From contig NZ_BDCG01000004.1 in assembly GCF_001613385.1 (NCBI RefSeq), positions 480,038-544,037 on the forward strand: DNA of 64,000 nt, written 5' to 3'. Of this stretch, positions 54,729 to 63,831 are shown in pieces. The notes under the pieces were generated by a model that made no database searches, was not told where the DNA came from, and worked only from the letters and a program-made list of their open reading frames with translations. Position 1 is the first letter of the stretch, and every line of letters begins with the position of its first letter. The position numbers and the translations under genes are program-made. Source of the DNA: Nocardia flavorosea NBRC 108225. Its GTDB lineage: Bacteria > Actinomycetota > Actinomycetes > Mycobacteriales > Mycobacteriaceae.

Positions 54729-54746
54729 GCACAGCGTGTTCACAGC
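54729..54746 (+). promoter_or_regulatory. PhoP-type direct-repeat box before phoP
   Basis: GCACAGC - GTGT - TCACAGC, two 7-bp direct repeats four bases apart, one mismatch from the mycobacterial PhoP consensus TCACAGC-N4-TCACAGC. It lies 44 bp before the phoP start, so PhoP probably controls its own operon. Confidence 0.7.
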
Positions 54747-54789
54747 GAAGTCGCAGGCTGGAACCAGGGCGCTGGTTCAGGATGGGGTC

Positions 54790-55515
54790 ATGAGTGGTGC
54801 GCCGGATACAGCGCTCGAGGCGCGGGTACTGGTGGTCGACGACGAGGCCATGATCGTCGAGCTGCTGACCGTGAGTTTGCGGTTCCAAGGGTTCGCGGTG
54901 TCTTCCGCGTCCGACGGTGCACAGGCACTGGATGTGGCGCGCAGCTTCCGGCCGGATGCGCTGATCGTCGATGTGATGATGCCGGGGATGGACGGGTTCG
55001 GGCTGCTGCGGCGGTTGCGGGCCGACGGGGTCGATGCGCCGGTCTTGTTCCTCACCGCCCGCGACGATGTGCAGGACAAGGTCACCGGGCTGACCTTGGG
55101 CGCGGATGACTACGTCACCAAACCGTTCAGCCTGGAAGAGGTGGTGGCCCGGTTGCGGGTGATCCTGCGGCGTGCGCGTGGGGCCACCCCCGAGCGGGAA
55201 CGGACGCGGATCCGGTTCGCCGATATCGAGCTCGACGACGACACCCACGAGGTTTTCAAGGCCGGTGAGCCGGTCGCGCTGTCGCCGACGGAGTTCACGC
55301 TGCTGCGGTATTTCATGGTGAACGCGGGAACGGTGCTGAGTAAACCGCGAATTCTGGATCACGTGTGGCGCTACGACTTCGGCGGCGAGGTCGGGGTCGT
55401 GGAAACCTATGTCTCCTATCTGCGGAAAAAGGTCGATACCGGCCCGCAGCGGCTGATCCACACCTTGCGCGGGGTCGGCTACGTGATGCGCGAATCGCGC
55501 GCGGGCCGGTCGTGA
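54790..55515 (+). CDS. phoP: response regulator PhoP
   Basis: A 241-residue OmpR-type regulator. Receiver about residues 12-125 with the phosphoacceptor Asp61 (LIVDVMMPGMDG), Thr in FLTARDDVQDK and Lys in DDYVTKPFSLEEV; winged HTH from about 145 (SPTEFTLLRYFMVNAGTVLS, VETYVSYLRKKVDTG). It tracks M. tuberculosis PhoP nearly throughout. ATG at 54790 is chosen because the PhoP-like sequence begins there; the longer upstream frame is not. PhoP regulates cell envelope lipids, acid response and the espACD locus. Confidence 0.92.
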   Translation: MSGAPDTALEARVLVVDDEAMIVELLTVSLRFQGFAVSSASDGAQALDVARSFRPDALIVDVMMPGMDGFGLLRRLRADGVDAPVLFLTARDDVQDKVTGLTLGADDYVTKPFSLEEVVARLRVILRRARGATPERERTRIRFADIELDDDTHEVFKAGEPVALSPTEFTLLRYFMVNAGTVLSKPRILDHVWRYDFGGEVGVVETYVSYLRKKVDTGPQRLIHTLRGVGYVMRESRAGRS

Positions 55516-56984
55516 GTGCCGAGTTTGCGACGGTTCCACCGCCGAAGGGGCCGGTGGCACGGCTAGCCGCTCTACCGCTGCGGGTGACACTGGTGCTGGC
55601 GCTGGTGGCGCTCGCCGCGGTGGGGTTGCTGGCCTCGGGGGCGGCGGTGACGTCCGCGCTGCGGAGCACATTGATCGACCGGGTGGATCAGCAGCTCGAG
55701 GAGGCGGCACACAGCTGGGCCCGGCCGGGAGGGCGGCCACCTGTTTTGCTCCCCGGGGAGCCCGGTAAGGAGCGGCCGCCGGTAAAGTTCTACACCCGCG
55801 TGCAGGACACCGGCGGCCGGTTGTTCCTGCAGGACGACCGTAACGGTGGACCGGATCTGCCCGAGGATCTGCGGCCGGGGACGTTCACTACCGGATCGAC
55901 CGGGGACGGTTCCGGTGAGTGGCGGGTTCGCTTCACCGAGAACGAATACGGCACCGGTTTGGTCGCGCTGCGGCTGGACGACACCGAGGCGATCGTCGAG
56001 CGGCTGGTGGTGCTACAGGTGGTGATCGGCGCGCTGGTGCTGGTGCTGCTGGCGGTGGCCGCATATTTTGTGATCCGGCGCGGTCTGCGCCGGCTGGAAC
56101 AGGTGGAGGAGATCGCCGCCGATATCGCCGCCGGGGATCTGCACCGCCGGGTGCCGGTGCGCCCGGCGAATACCGAGGTGGACCGGCTGGCGCGGTCGCT
56201 GAACACCATGCTCGCGCAGATCCAGCGGGGGTTCGCCGCGACCGAGGCCTCGGAGGAGGCGGCCCGGCGTTCGGAGGACAAGATGCGCCGGTTCGTGGCC
56301 GATGCCAGCCATGAGCTGCGTACCCCGCTGACCACGATCAAGGGTTTCGCGGAGTTGTACCGGCAGGGTGCCACGCGCGATACCGATATGCTGCTGGACC
56401 GCATCGAACGGGAATCGAAGCGGATGGGTCTGCTGGTCGCGGATTTGTTGATGCTGGCCCGGGTGGATGCCGAACGACCGGTGGAGTATTCGCCGGTGGA
56501 CGTGTTGTCGCTGGCCGGCGATGCGGTACACAGTGCGCGCGCGGTGGCGGCGATGCAGAGCGATACGGGGCGATCGATCGAGTTGGAGGTGCTACCGGGC
56601 ACCGGGACCACCGAGGTGCCGGGGGATGCGGCCCGCCTGCGGCAGGTCCTGGCGAATCTGCTGAACAACGCCCTCGTACACACGCCGTCCGACGCGTCGG
56701 TGACGGTGCGGCTCACGCCCGGCGAGGACGAGGTGCTGCTGGAGGTCGCCGACACCGGCCCGGGGATGTCGCGCGCACAGGCCGATCGGGTTTTCGAGCG
56801 GTTCTATCGTGCGGACGATTCCCGGAGCCGGGCCAGCGGCGGAGCCGGACTGGGGTTGTCGATCGTGCAGGCGCTGGTCGCGGCGCACGGTGGCGCCGTC
56901 GCGGTGGACAGCGAGCTGGGCCGTGGCACCACGTTCACCGTGCGGCTGCCGCGCGCGGCCGACGGCGGGCAACGCGTTGATTGA
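55512..56984 (+). CDS. phoR: sensor histidine kinase PhoR
   Basis: A 490-residue membrane kinase. Membrane segments near residues 25-47 and about 165-190 flank an extracytoplasmic sensor; then HAMP, HisKA with His267 (FVADASHELRTPLTTIKGFA), and an HATPase domain (NLLNNALVHTPSDASVTVRL, VADTGPGMS, GGAGLGLSIVQALV). GTG at 55512 overlaps the phoP stop, so the pair is co-translated. It phosphorylates PhoP in response to envelope or pH signals. Confidence 0.92.
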   Translation: MSAEFATVPPPKGPVARLAALPLRVTLVLALVALAAVGLLASGAAVTSALRSTLIDRVDQQLEEAAHSWARPGGRPPVLLPGEPGKERPPVKFYTRVQDTGGRLFLQDDRNGGPDLPEDLRPGTFTTGSTGDGSGEWRVRFTENEYGTGLVALRLDDTEAIVERLVVLQVVIGALVLVLLAVAAYFVIRRGLRRLEQVEEIAADIAAGDLHRRVPVRPANTEVDRLARSLNTMLAQIQRGFAATEASEEAARRSEDKMRRFVADASHELRTPLTTIKGFAELYRQGATRDTDMLLDRIERESKRMGLLVADLLMLARVDAERPVEYSPVDVLSLAGDAVHSARAVAAMQSDTGRSIELEVLPGTGTTEVPGDAARLRQVLANLLNNALVHTPSDASVTVRLTPGEDEVLLEVADTGPGMSRAQADRVFERFYRADDSRSRASGGAGLGLSIVQALVAAHGGAVAVDSELGRGTTFTVRLPRAADGGQRVD

Positions 56985-57143
56985 CTGCCGGCTCCCGGAA
57001 ATTCGCGGCGCGCGCACCGGTGTACCCGCCGGGACACGGCCTAGTCCGCTGCAGGTGGGCGCGTCGAGTCCAGGGGGCGATCTCCTCGATCCCGGGGATA
57101 CGGCTGTGCAGCGGTCGCCGGCTGGAATCACGCTGTTCGCTGA

Positions 57144-57569
57144 TCAGCGGGGGACGTGGGTTCCGTAGCCCAGGTCGCGCAGAGCCTGCTTGATCCTGGT
57201 CTGTGCGTCGTCAAGCGATTCCGGGGCGGGATCCGGGTCCGCCCCGGAGATATCGAAGTTACCCATGGTGAAGGCCGGGAAGACGTGTACGTGCAGGTGG
57301 GGGACCTCCAACCCGGCAATCAGCAGACCCGCCCGGGGCGCGTCGAACGCCGCCCGCACGGCCTGCCCGACTTTCTGTGCCACGCCGTTGAGTCGGGCGA
57401 AGACCTCGGGGTCGATATCCTGCCACTGATCGATTTCCTTGCGGGGGACCACCAGGGTGTGCCCCTGGGTCACCGGCGCGATGGTGAGGAATCCGACGAA
57501 TTCGTCGTCCTCCCAGACGAACCGGCCCGGCAGATCCCCGGCGATGATCGCACTGAAAACAGAAGCCAT
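57144..57569 (-). CDS. HIT-family protein
   Basis: A 141-residue HIT hydrolase/transferase: [20 protein letters not shown] in the core and the histidine triad [16 protein letters not shown] proteins bind nucleotides and often cleave NMP conjugates. It lies convergent to phoR, as Rv0759c does in M. tuberculosis. Confidence 0.93.
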   Translation of the reverse strand: MASVFSAIIAGDLPGRFVWEDDEFVGFLTIAPVTQGHTLVVPRKEIDQWQDIDPEVFARLNGVAQKVGQAVRAAFDAPRAGLLIAGLEVPHLHVHVFPAFTMGNFDISGADPDPAPESLDDAQTRIKQALRDLGYGTHVPR

Positions 57570-57617
57570 ACGGTGAGCTTATGGCGCGCCGGGGCCGGGC
57601 CGTCACCGCCGGGTGTG

Positions 57618-57995
57618 CTACACGCCGACGAAGTGGGACAGGATGCCCTGGACCTCGTAGATATCGACCTGGCGGTTGAACCTCTTCTGCAGGGGTGTGT
57701 CGGAACCGGAGATCCACACCAGCAGTTCGGCGTCCAGGTCGAAGGTGCCGGCGGTTTCCACCGAGAAATGGGTGATCGCGCGGTACGGGATACTGTGATA
57801 GCTCACCTTCCGGCCGGACAATCCCTGCTTGTCGACGAGGATGAGGCGGCGATTGGTGAACAGCATGGCGTCGCGAATCAGGATGTAGGCCGAATAGATC
57901 TGTTCGCCGTTGCCCAGTAGCCGCTGGAATTCCTGTTGTGCCTGCGCCGGTTCCATCTGCCCGGCATTGCCCATGATCCCGTCCATCAGACCCAT
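57618..57995 (-). CDS. bacterial PH-domain protein
   Basis: A 125-residue protein of the bPH_1/DUF1696-like group: ILIRDAMLFTNRRLILVDKQ, SIPYRAITHFSVETAGTFDL and ELLVWISGSDTPLQKRFN. It probably binds lipids or proteins at the membrane; ligand unknown. It runs ahead of the HIT gene on the same strand, 48 bp apart. Confidence 0.82.
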   Translation of the reverse strand: MGLMDGIMGNAGQMEPAQAQQEFQRLLGNGEQIYSAYILIRDAMLFTNRRLILVDKQGLSGRKVSYHSIPYRAITHFSVETAGTFDLDAELLVWISGSDTPLQKRFNRQVDIYEVQGILSHFVGV

Positions 57996-58283
57996 GACGA
58001 CCGTCCTCTCGTCGCGCGTTTCACCCCGGCGGGCCGGTGCGCGAATTGCCCGCCCGCTTCGGGTGTTTCACCACCATCATCCACATGGTAGGCCCGGGCG
58101 GGCGCCGAGCGGCGGGAACGCGCTGGTGACGGCGCTGCCGCGCGGCATAAACCGGACGACCCGGCAGGCCGGAGACCGGCTGCCCGGCCACTTTCCGGCC
58201 GTGGCATCCGCGACCCTCGTGCGCGCGGCGATGAGCGTCCGGCACCGCGCGGCCCGTTTCCCGGCAGGCTCTAAGCTGTCCGG

Positions 58284-59555
58284 GTGCGAGTACTCGTCAT
58301 CGGTTCCGGAGCCCGTGAACACGCCCTCGTCCTTGCGCTGCGCCGTGACCCGGCGGTGAGTGCGCTCATCGCGGCACCGGGCAACGCCGGTATCGCCCAG
58401 CACGCACAGGTGCGCCCGGTAGACGCCGGATCCGCGGAGGCCGTTGCCGCGCTGGCGCGGGAGGTGGCCGCGGATCTGGTGGTGATCGGTCCCGAGGTAC
58501 CGCTGGTCCTGGGTGTGGCCGATGCTGTGCGGGCGGCCGGTATCGCCTGTTTCGGTCCGTCGGCCGCGGCCGCCCGGATCGAGGGTTCGAAGGCGTTCGC
58601 CAAGGATGTGATGGCCGCGGCCGGTGTACGCACCGCGCACAGCGAGGTCGTGGACACTCCCGCCGAACTGGATGCCGCGCTGGACCGTTTCGGCCCGACC
58701 TGGGTGGTGAAGGACGACGGCCTGGCCGCCGGCAAGGGGGTCGTGGTCACCCAGGACCGCCTGGCCGCCCGTGATCATGCCGCCGAACTGCTCGAACAAG
58801 GGCATCCGGTGCTGCTGGAATCTTTCCTCGACGGTCCGGAGGTATCGCTGTTCTGCCTGGTGGACGGGGAGACGGTGGTGCCGCTGCTGCCGGCGCAGGA
58901 CCACAAGCGGGTGGGTGACGGCGATACCGGGCCCAATACCGGCGGGATGGGCGCGTATACGCCGCTGCCGTGGCTGCCCGACGGGATGGTCACGCAGATC
59001 GTCGATGAGGTGGTGGCCCCGGTCGCCGCCGAAATGGCCCGGCGCGGCTGCCCTTTCAGCGGTCTGCTGTACGCCGGCCTGGCGATGGGGGCGGCGGGCC
59101 CGGCGGTGGTCGAATTCAACTGCCGATTCGGGGATCCGGAGACACAGGCGGTGCTGGCTCTGCTGGACAGCCCGCTGGGTGAGCTGCTGTTCGCCACCGC
59201 GACCGGAACTCTGGCCGAAGCGCCGAAACCGCGCTGGCATAGTGGGGCGGCGATCACGGTCGTGCTGGCCGCCGAGAATTATCCTGCGCGGCCGCGTACC
59301 GGTGATGTGATCACCGGGGCGAACGATGCGTCGACCGATGCTGCGGCGATCGTCCTGCACGCGGGAACGTCGCAGCGTGCGGACGGTGCACTGGTCTCGG
59401 CGGGCGGCCGGGTGCTGAGCATCGTCGGTACCGGTGTGGACCTGACGGCCGCGCGCGTTGCCGCCTACGACCGCTTGGCGGGGATCAAACTGCCCGGCAG
59501 CCACTACCGTTCGGATATCGGGCTGGCCGCGGTCGAGGGCCGTATCGAGCTCTGA
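58284..59555 (+). CDS. purD: phosphoribosylamine-glycine ligase PurD
   Basis: A 423-residue ATP-grasp enzyme of purine synthesis, making glycinamide ribonucleotide. N-terminal [39 protein letters not shown]-grasp region [36 protein letters not shown], and [14 protein letters not shown] at 58284 has no strong Shine-Dalgarno; TAAGCT six bases before it looks like a -10 box, so the mRNA may be leaderless. Confidence 0.95.
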   Translation: MRVLVIGSGAREHALVLALRRDPAVSALIAAPGNAGIAQHAQVRPVDAGSAEAVAALAREVAADLVVIGPEVPLVLGVADAVRAAGIACFGPSAAAARIEGSKAFAKDVMAAAGVRTAHSEVVDTPAELDAALDRFGPTWVVKDDGLAAGKGVVVTQDRLAARDHAAELLEQGHPVLLESFLDGPEVSLFCLVDGETVVPLLPAQDHKRVGDGDTGPNTGGMGAYTPLPWLPDGMVTQIVDEVVAPVAAEMARRGCPFSGLLYAGLAMGAAGPAVVEFNCRFGDPETQAVLALLDSPLGELLFATATGTLAEAPKPRWHSGAAITVVLAAENYPARPRTGDVITGANDASTDAAAIVLHAGTSQRADGALVSAGGRVLSIVGTGVDLTAARVAAYDRLAGIKLPGSHYRSDIGLAAVEGRIEL

Positions 59556-59570
59556 CTCTCGGGGCATACG

Positions 59571-59590
59571 TTCGCCGAGCACTCGGCGAA
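59571..59590. terminator. short hairpin after purD
   Basis: Nine-bp perfect stem TTCGCCGAG / CTCGGCGAA with CA between, 16 bp past the purD stop. Confidence 0.55.
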
Positions 59591-59794
59591 GAGCTACCGC
59601 CGGCCGCGACGGTGTTTCCTGGCGCAAGGCTGAACACTCGAGGCAGGGTGGTGCCGTGTGGCCGGCGGGGCAGGACGACCTGTGCGTGTTCGCGAGTCGG
59701 GAGGCCGAGCTACCGGACGCGGGACGCTGAATTTCCGAGGTTCGCGACGCCGACCGCCCGGAGGCTGTGGCGTCGCGCCCGGAACCGGTTGCGG

Positions 59795-60355
59795 TCAGTA
59801 TGCCCCGAAGACGTTGTCGATCGAGCCGTACCTGGCCGCGGCATAGTTGCAGGCAGCGGCGATATTCGCGACCGGATCGTAGATATCCCACGAGGTGCCT
59901 TCCACGTGGTAGGCGGCGAAGGTGGGATCGATGACCTGCATCAGCCCCTTCGACGGGATACCGGCCGCGGCATTGGAATCCCAGAGATTGATTGCGTGCG
60001 GGTTGCCGCCGGACTCCCGCATGGCGGTGCGGTGGATCCCCTCGTAGCTCGCCGGGATGCCGCGCCGGCCGAGGATGTGCAGTGCATTGCGGATCCAGCC
60101 GTCGAGATTGTCGGGGAAGCTCGACGGGAGCAACTGCGGTAGCGGTTGCGGTAGGGGCTGGACGAACTGTTGTAGCTGATCCCGCTGCGGTTGCGGCAAC
60201 TGCTGTTGCCAGTGCTGGGCCTGCTGTTGCAGTTGTTGCGCGGGGCCTTGCAGCTCCGCGGGTACGCCGGCAACCGGAGCTTCGGCGGCGGCCTGCACGG
60301 GGACCGCGAGGGCGGCGGCGACAACGGCCAGGGGCAACAGTTTTCGTAGATACAT
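59795..60355 (-). CDS. secreted lytic transglycosylase (SLT-like)
   Basis: A 186-residue secreted protein with signal peptide (RKLLPLAVVAAALAVPVQAAA), a Gln/Pro-rich linker of about 50 residues (QQLQQQAQHWQQQLPQPQRD), and an SLT-like domain: HRTAMRESGGNPHAINLWD with the catalytic Glu, SKGLMQVIDPTFAAYH, and NIAAACNYAAARYGS. It cleaves peptidoglycan glycan strands. ATG at 60355 is chosen because it follows GGAG and opens the signal peptide; the longer upstream frame is not. Confidence 0.88.
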   Translation of the reverse strand: MYLRKLLPLAVVAAALAVPVQAAAEAPVAGVPAELQGPAQQLQQQAQHWQQQLPQPQRDQLQQFVQPLPQPLPQLLPSSFPDNLDGWIRNALHILGRRGIPASYEGIHRTAMRESGGNPHAINLWDSNAAAGIPSKGLMQVIDPTFAAYHVEGTSWDIYDPVANIAAACNYAAARYGSIDNVFGAY

Positions 60356-60745
60356 AACGAACTCCGGCAGCGCGGGATCCACGCCGCCGCGATATCGCCG
60401 GCGCCGTTGTTGCGCTGTTTCCTTTTGTGATTGCGTTGTGGAATCTGAGGATTCAGTTGTCCGCGGCCGGTAGCGCGGTATCCCGTGCGCCGATGGGGCG
60501 GCGATTGCGGGGCGGTGGATATTCGGATGAATATCGTTGCCGTGATAGGCGGGCTTGCGCTCTGTTTTCCGGCGAATCACAGAATGATTGCGGAAGGTTA
60601 ACAAAAGGTGAATCAACCGATAACGGTCGGTTCTATTATCCTGAGAGAAATGGCTGTACCTGGTGATTTTGAGGTATCGATCACACTGCGGAGCACGTCG
60701 GGCGGTGCACCTCGCCGAGTACCGAGTATTTGCCCGGTGGGAAAG
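60356..60745. other. 390-bp AT-richer region between two wall hydrolases
   Basis: The leader of the transglycosylase gene and the tail of the M23 gene. It is less GC-rich than the rest, with AACCGA/TCGGTT arms at 60615-60632 that could be an operator, and GATAAT (minus strand, near 60637-60642) resembling a -10 box. I looked for a c-di-AMP (ydaO) riboswitch, common before such genes, and did not find its conserved core. Confidence 0.45.
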
Positions 60746-62410
60746 TCAGCCGTACGAAAGGCCGTGTAGTGCCAGCCAGCGCTGCGGATCCACATGCCGG
60801 CCGTCCATGATGATCTCGAAGTGCAGATGTGGACCGCTGGAGTCGCCGCGATTGCCCATTCGGGCGATCTGCATTCCGGCGGGCACCCGCTCGCCGACCG
60901 AAACGAAGAAATCGTACATATGGCCGTAAACGGAAATGGTGCCGTCGTTGTGCCGGATCCGCACCCACAGGCCGAACCCCTGGGCGGGGCCCGCGTCGAT
61001 GACCGTACCGTCGGCGACGGCGTAGATCGGCGTGCCGATCGGCCCGGCGATATCGATACCCCGATGGAAGGTGCCCCAGCGGCTGCCGAATCCGGAGGTG
61101 AACGTGCCGGGAGCCGGGAGGACGAATCCGCCGGGCCCGGGCAGGACGGCGCCGGGTGGTAGCGCACCTTCGGGAGCGCCGGGCGCGCTGTTGATCCACG
61201 GTTGTTCCTGACCCGCCGCCGCGGCGGCCGCCTCCGCTTTCGCGCGCTGCAGGGTCGCGCGGGCGGCGGCGGCCACCACGGCCTGTTCACGGAGCCGTTC
61301 ACCGTTGTCGATGGCATCGAGATAGCGGCGTATCGAGGGCACCGGTGTGGACAGTTGCAGGGGATGGGCGACCGCCACACGGTGCGCGATACCGGGCGCG
61401 GGGGGCTGCTCGGACACCAGTAGTCCCGCGCCCGCATCCCCGGCGGCCAGGAGCAGGGTGAGTCCCAGACCGCCGAGGAGGAAACGGTGCCGCCGCGCGG
61501 AGTCGGCGATTTCCTGCGCCGACGGCCGCCTGTCGAGAAGTTCGGCGATCTCGGCGCGGGTCGGCACGCGATAGCGCAGCGCGGTGAGTTGCCGACGGGT
61601 CCATCGGTACGCGGCGGCCGACCGCTGCCGGAACGCCGGGCGGGCTTCCCGAGCCTGCGCTGCGCGTTTGCGCCAGTCGGGCGCGATGAGCCGACCACCG
61701 CCGAGTACCACCGCGTGCCGAAGGGGCGTCCGCCGGCCGGGGGCTACCGGTGGATGGCCGTCATCCCGATTGGCGGGGACCGGCGCGTCGAACCCGATAC
61801 CCGGTCCAGCCGGCGATGTTGCGGTACCTGCCGCGGCCTCCGGCTCGGCCGAGCTCGCCGGCGCCCCTTCCTCTGGATACTCGGCGCAGATTCCGGCCGG
61901 AGGGGTTCCGGTGTGCGGCCCGCTCGGCCGGGGCCGGGCGGGCGCCCCGGTTGTTCGAGTCTCGATGGGCGACTCGGCCGGGTATGTTCGGGTGGGCGGC
62001 CCGGCCGGTGCGGGCCGGGCCGGCACCACGGTGGGGACGGCTGCCGACTCCAGCGTGACCGGCACGATCCCGGGCTCGGCTGCGGCGGAAGTGGCGGTTG
62101 TCGAGCCGGTGTGTGCCGAGAGCAGGGCGGCCGGCCCGTGGTCTGTGGACCCGGGGGAATACTTCGGCGGTCCGGTGCCGGATGCTGTGGGATTCCCGGC
62201 GGTAGGCATCTCGGAGTTTCCGGCGTCGGCACCGTCGCGGCCGGTGGAGCCGGAGCCGGTGGAGCCCGGGGCGTGGCGGGCGGCCGTCGATATCGGGCGG
62301 ATCGCCCGCCTCCAGCTACGCCGGAGGAGCCCGGGGCCGCTACCGGAAGCGGTCGATCCGGGCTCGGCGGATGGCGGGCCGGCGGCCGGCCGGCTGGCCT
62401 TGTCGAGCAT
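60746..62410 (-). CDS. M23-family metallopeptidase
   Basis: A 554-residue protein. Residues 1-280 are low-complexity Pro/Ala/Ser/Thr/Gly, one membrane segment lies near about 300-320 (FLLGGLGLTLLLAAGDAGAG), and a C-terminal LytM/M23 domain follows: FTSGFGSRWGTFHRGIDIAG with the first His/Asp ligands, SVYGHMYDFFV, and GPHLHFEIIMDGRHVDP with the HxH pair. It hydrolyses peptidoglycan crosslinks or regulates such enzymes. The start is uncertain because of the low-complexity N terminus; ATG at 62410 is used. Confidence 0.83.
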   Translation of the reverse strand: MLDKASRPAAGPPSAEPGSTASGSGPGLLRRSWRRAIRPISTAARHAPGSTGSGSTGRDGADAGNSEMPTAGNPTASGTGPPKYSPGSTDHGPAALLSAHTGSTTATSAAAEPGIVPVTLESAAVPTVVPARPAPAGPPTRTYPAESPIETRTTGAPARPRPSGPHTGTPPAGICAEYPEEGAPASSAEPEAAAGTATSPAGPGIGFDAPVPANRDDGHPPVAPGRRTPLRHAVVLGGGRLIAPDWRKRAAQAREARPAFRQRSAAAYRWTRRQLTALRYRVPTRAEIAELLDRRPSAQEIADSARRHRFLLGGLGLTLLLAAGDAGAGLLVSEQPPAPGIAHRVAVAHPLQLSTPVPSIRRYLDAIDNGERLREQAVVAAAARATLQRAKAEAAAAAAGQEQPWINSAPGAPEGALPPGAVLPGPGGFVLPAPGTFTSGFGSRWGTFHRGIDIAGPIGTPIYAVADGTVIDAGPAQGFGLWVRIRHNDGTISVYGHMYDFFVSVGERVPAGMQIARMGNRGDSSGPHLHFEIIMDGRHVDPQRWLALHGLSYG

Positions 62411-62464
62411 CAGAGCAGACCATAGCCGTCGAAGCGTCCGAAGCGGTGTTCTACCGTCGGTCGG

Positions 62465-63628
62465 GTGTCCACTGAATCTCGGCGCTCGACCATTCCACCT
62501 TTTTACGTGATGGATGTCTGGAAAGCCGCCGCCGAACGCGCCCGAACGCACGGTGATGTGCTGAGCCTGGCCGCGGGCCAGCCCTCGACCCCGGCTCCGG
62601 CGCCGGTGTTGCGTGCTACGAAGGCGGCGATAGAAGCCGAATTGTTCGGTTACACCGAGACTTTCGGGATTCTGCCGTTACGTGAGGCCATCGCGGATCA
62701 TCATCGGCGCACCTACGGTTACCCGGTCGATCCGGACGATGTCGTGGTCACCACCGGGTCGTCGGGCGCCTTCACGCTGATCTTCCTGGCGGCCTTCGAC
62801 CCCGGCGACACGGTGGTGGTGGCGCGGCCGGGTTATCCGGCCTACCGCAACACGCTGGCGGCGCTGGGCTGCCGGGTGGTGGAACTGGACTGCCGCGCCG
62901 AAACACGGTTCCAGCCCACTGTCGCGATGCTGGACAGCCTGCCCGAACCGCCGCGTGGACTGATCGTGGCCAGCCCGGCCAACCCGACGGGCACCATGAT
63001 CGAGCCCGCCGAACTCGCCGCGGTGGCCCACTGGTGCGATACGCACGGCACGCTGCTGATCTCCGACGAGATCTATCACGGCATCACCTATGGCGGAGAA
63101 CGCACCGCGTCGGCCTGGGAGACCTCCCGGTCAGCGGTGGTGATCGGATCGGTATCGAAATACTTCTCGATGACCGGCTGGCGGCTGGGCTGGATGCTGG
63201 CCCCCGCGGCGATCCGGCCGGCGTTGCAGCGGCTGGCGTCGAATATGACCGTCTGCCCGCCCGCGATCTCGCAGTATGCGGCGGTGCACGCCTTCGGCAC
63301 CGAGTCCCGGACCGAACTGGACGGCCATGTGCGACGGTATGCCGCCAACCGCCGGATCCTGCTGGACGGGCTGGCCGCGCTGGGCATCACCGATCTCGCC
63401 CCCGCCGACGGCGCGTTCTACGCCTACGCCGATATCGGGCACCTCACCGAGGATTCGATGGCATGGTGCGCGGACGTATTGGCGCATACCGGGGTGGCTC
63501 TGGCGCCCGGCCTGGATTTCGACACCGTGAACGGGAACCGGACGATCCGTCTTTCCTTCGCCGGCGCCACCGCCGATATCGAAACGGCGCTCACCCGCTT
63601 GGCGGGATATCTGCAACAGCGGGCTTGA
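62465..63628 (+). CDS. class I/II PLP-dependent aminotransferase
   Basis: A 387-residue aminotransferase: GQPSTPAPAPVL, TTGSSGAFTLIFLAAFDPGD, ASPANPTGTMIEP, ISDEIYHGITYG and the PLP lysine in GSVSKYFSMTGWRLGW. The substrate cannot be inferred; aspartate or aromatic amino acid types and DapC-like enzymes share this pattern. GTG at 62465; the divergent M23 gene starts 55 bp away. Confidence 0.87.
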   Translation: MSTESRRSTIPPFYVMDVWKAAAERARTHGDVLSLAAGQPSTPAPAPVLRATKAAIEAELFGYTETFGILPLREAIADHHRRTYGYPVDPDDVVVTTGSSGAFTLIFLAAFDPGDTVVVARPGYPAYRNTLAALGCRVVELDCRAETRFQPTVAMLDSLPEPPRGLIVASPANPTGTMIEPAELAAVAHWCDTHGTLLISDEIYHGITYGGERTASAWETSRSAVVIGSVSKYFSMTGWRLGWMLAPAAIRPALQRLASNMTVCPPAISQYAAVHAFGTESRTELDGHVRRYAANRRILLDGLAALGITDLAPADGAFYAYADIGHLTEDSMAWCADVLAHTGVALAPGLDFDTVNGNRTIRLSFAGATADIETALTRLAGYLQQRA

Positions 63629-63801
63629 CACAATCTCTCTGCCCGGCAACAACTTTGCACAGTACGACACCATCGCTGCGAGGATGCTGTAGAAACATCG
63701 ATGGTTGTTCCCCTTTCCCTCATTTCGCACGGATGTACTGATGGCCGAGAGACTTAGTGCGCATGCCCGGTTGTTCAGCGCCGGCCCGCCGCACGGCAAG
63801 T

Positions 63802-63829
63802 GTGACACGAAAGTGCGCTACTGTGTCAC
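63802..63829. repeat. inverted repeat before TnpB-like gene
   Basis: GTGACAC and GTGTCAC, 7-bp arms 14 bases apart, ending 2 bp before the TnpB-like start. It resembles a terminal hairpin of an IS200/IS605-type element. Confidence 0.5.
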
Positions 63830-63831
63830 GT

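Noticed and set aside
58077..59891. 604-codon minus-strand frame
   Set aside because: Antisense shadow of purD with Arg/His-rich composition.
60356..60745. c-di-AMP (ydaO) riboswitch before the transglycosylase gene
   Set aside because: The conserved core could not be found on either strand.
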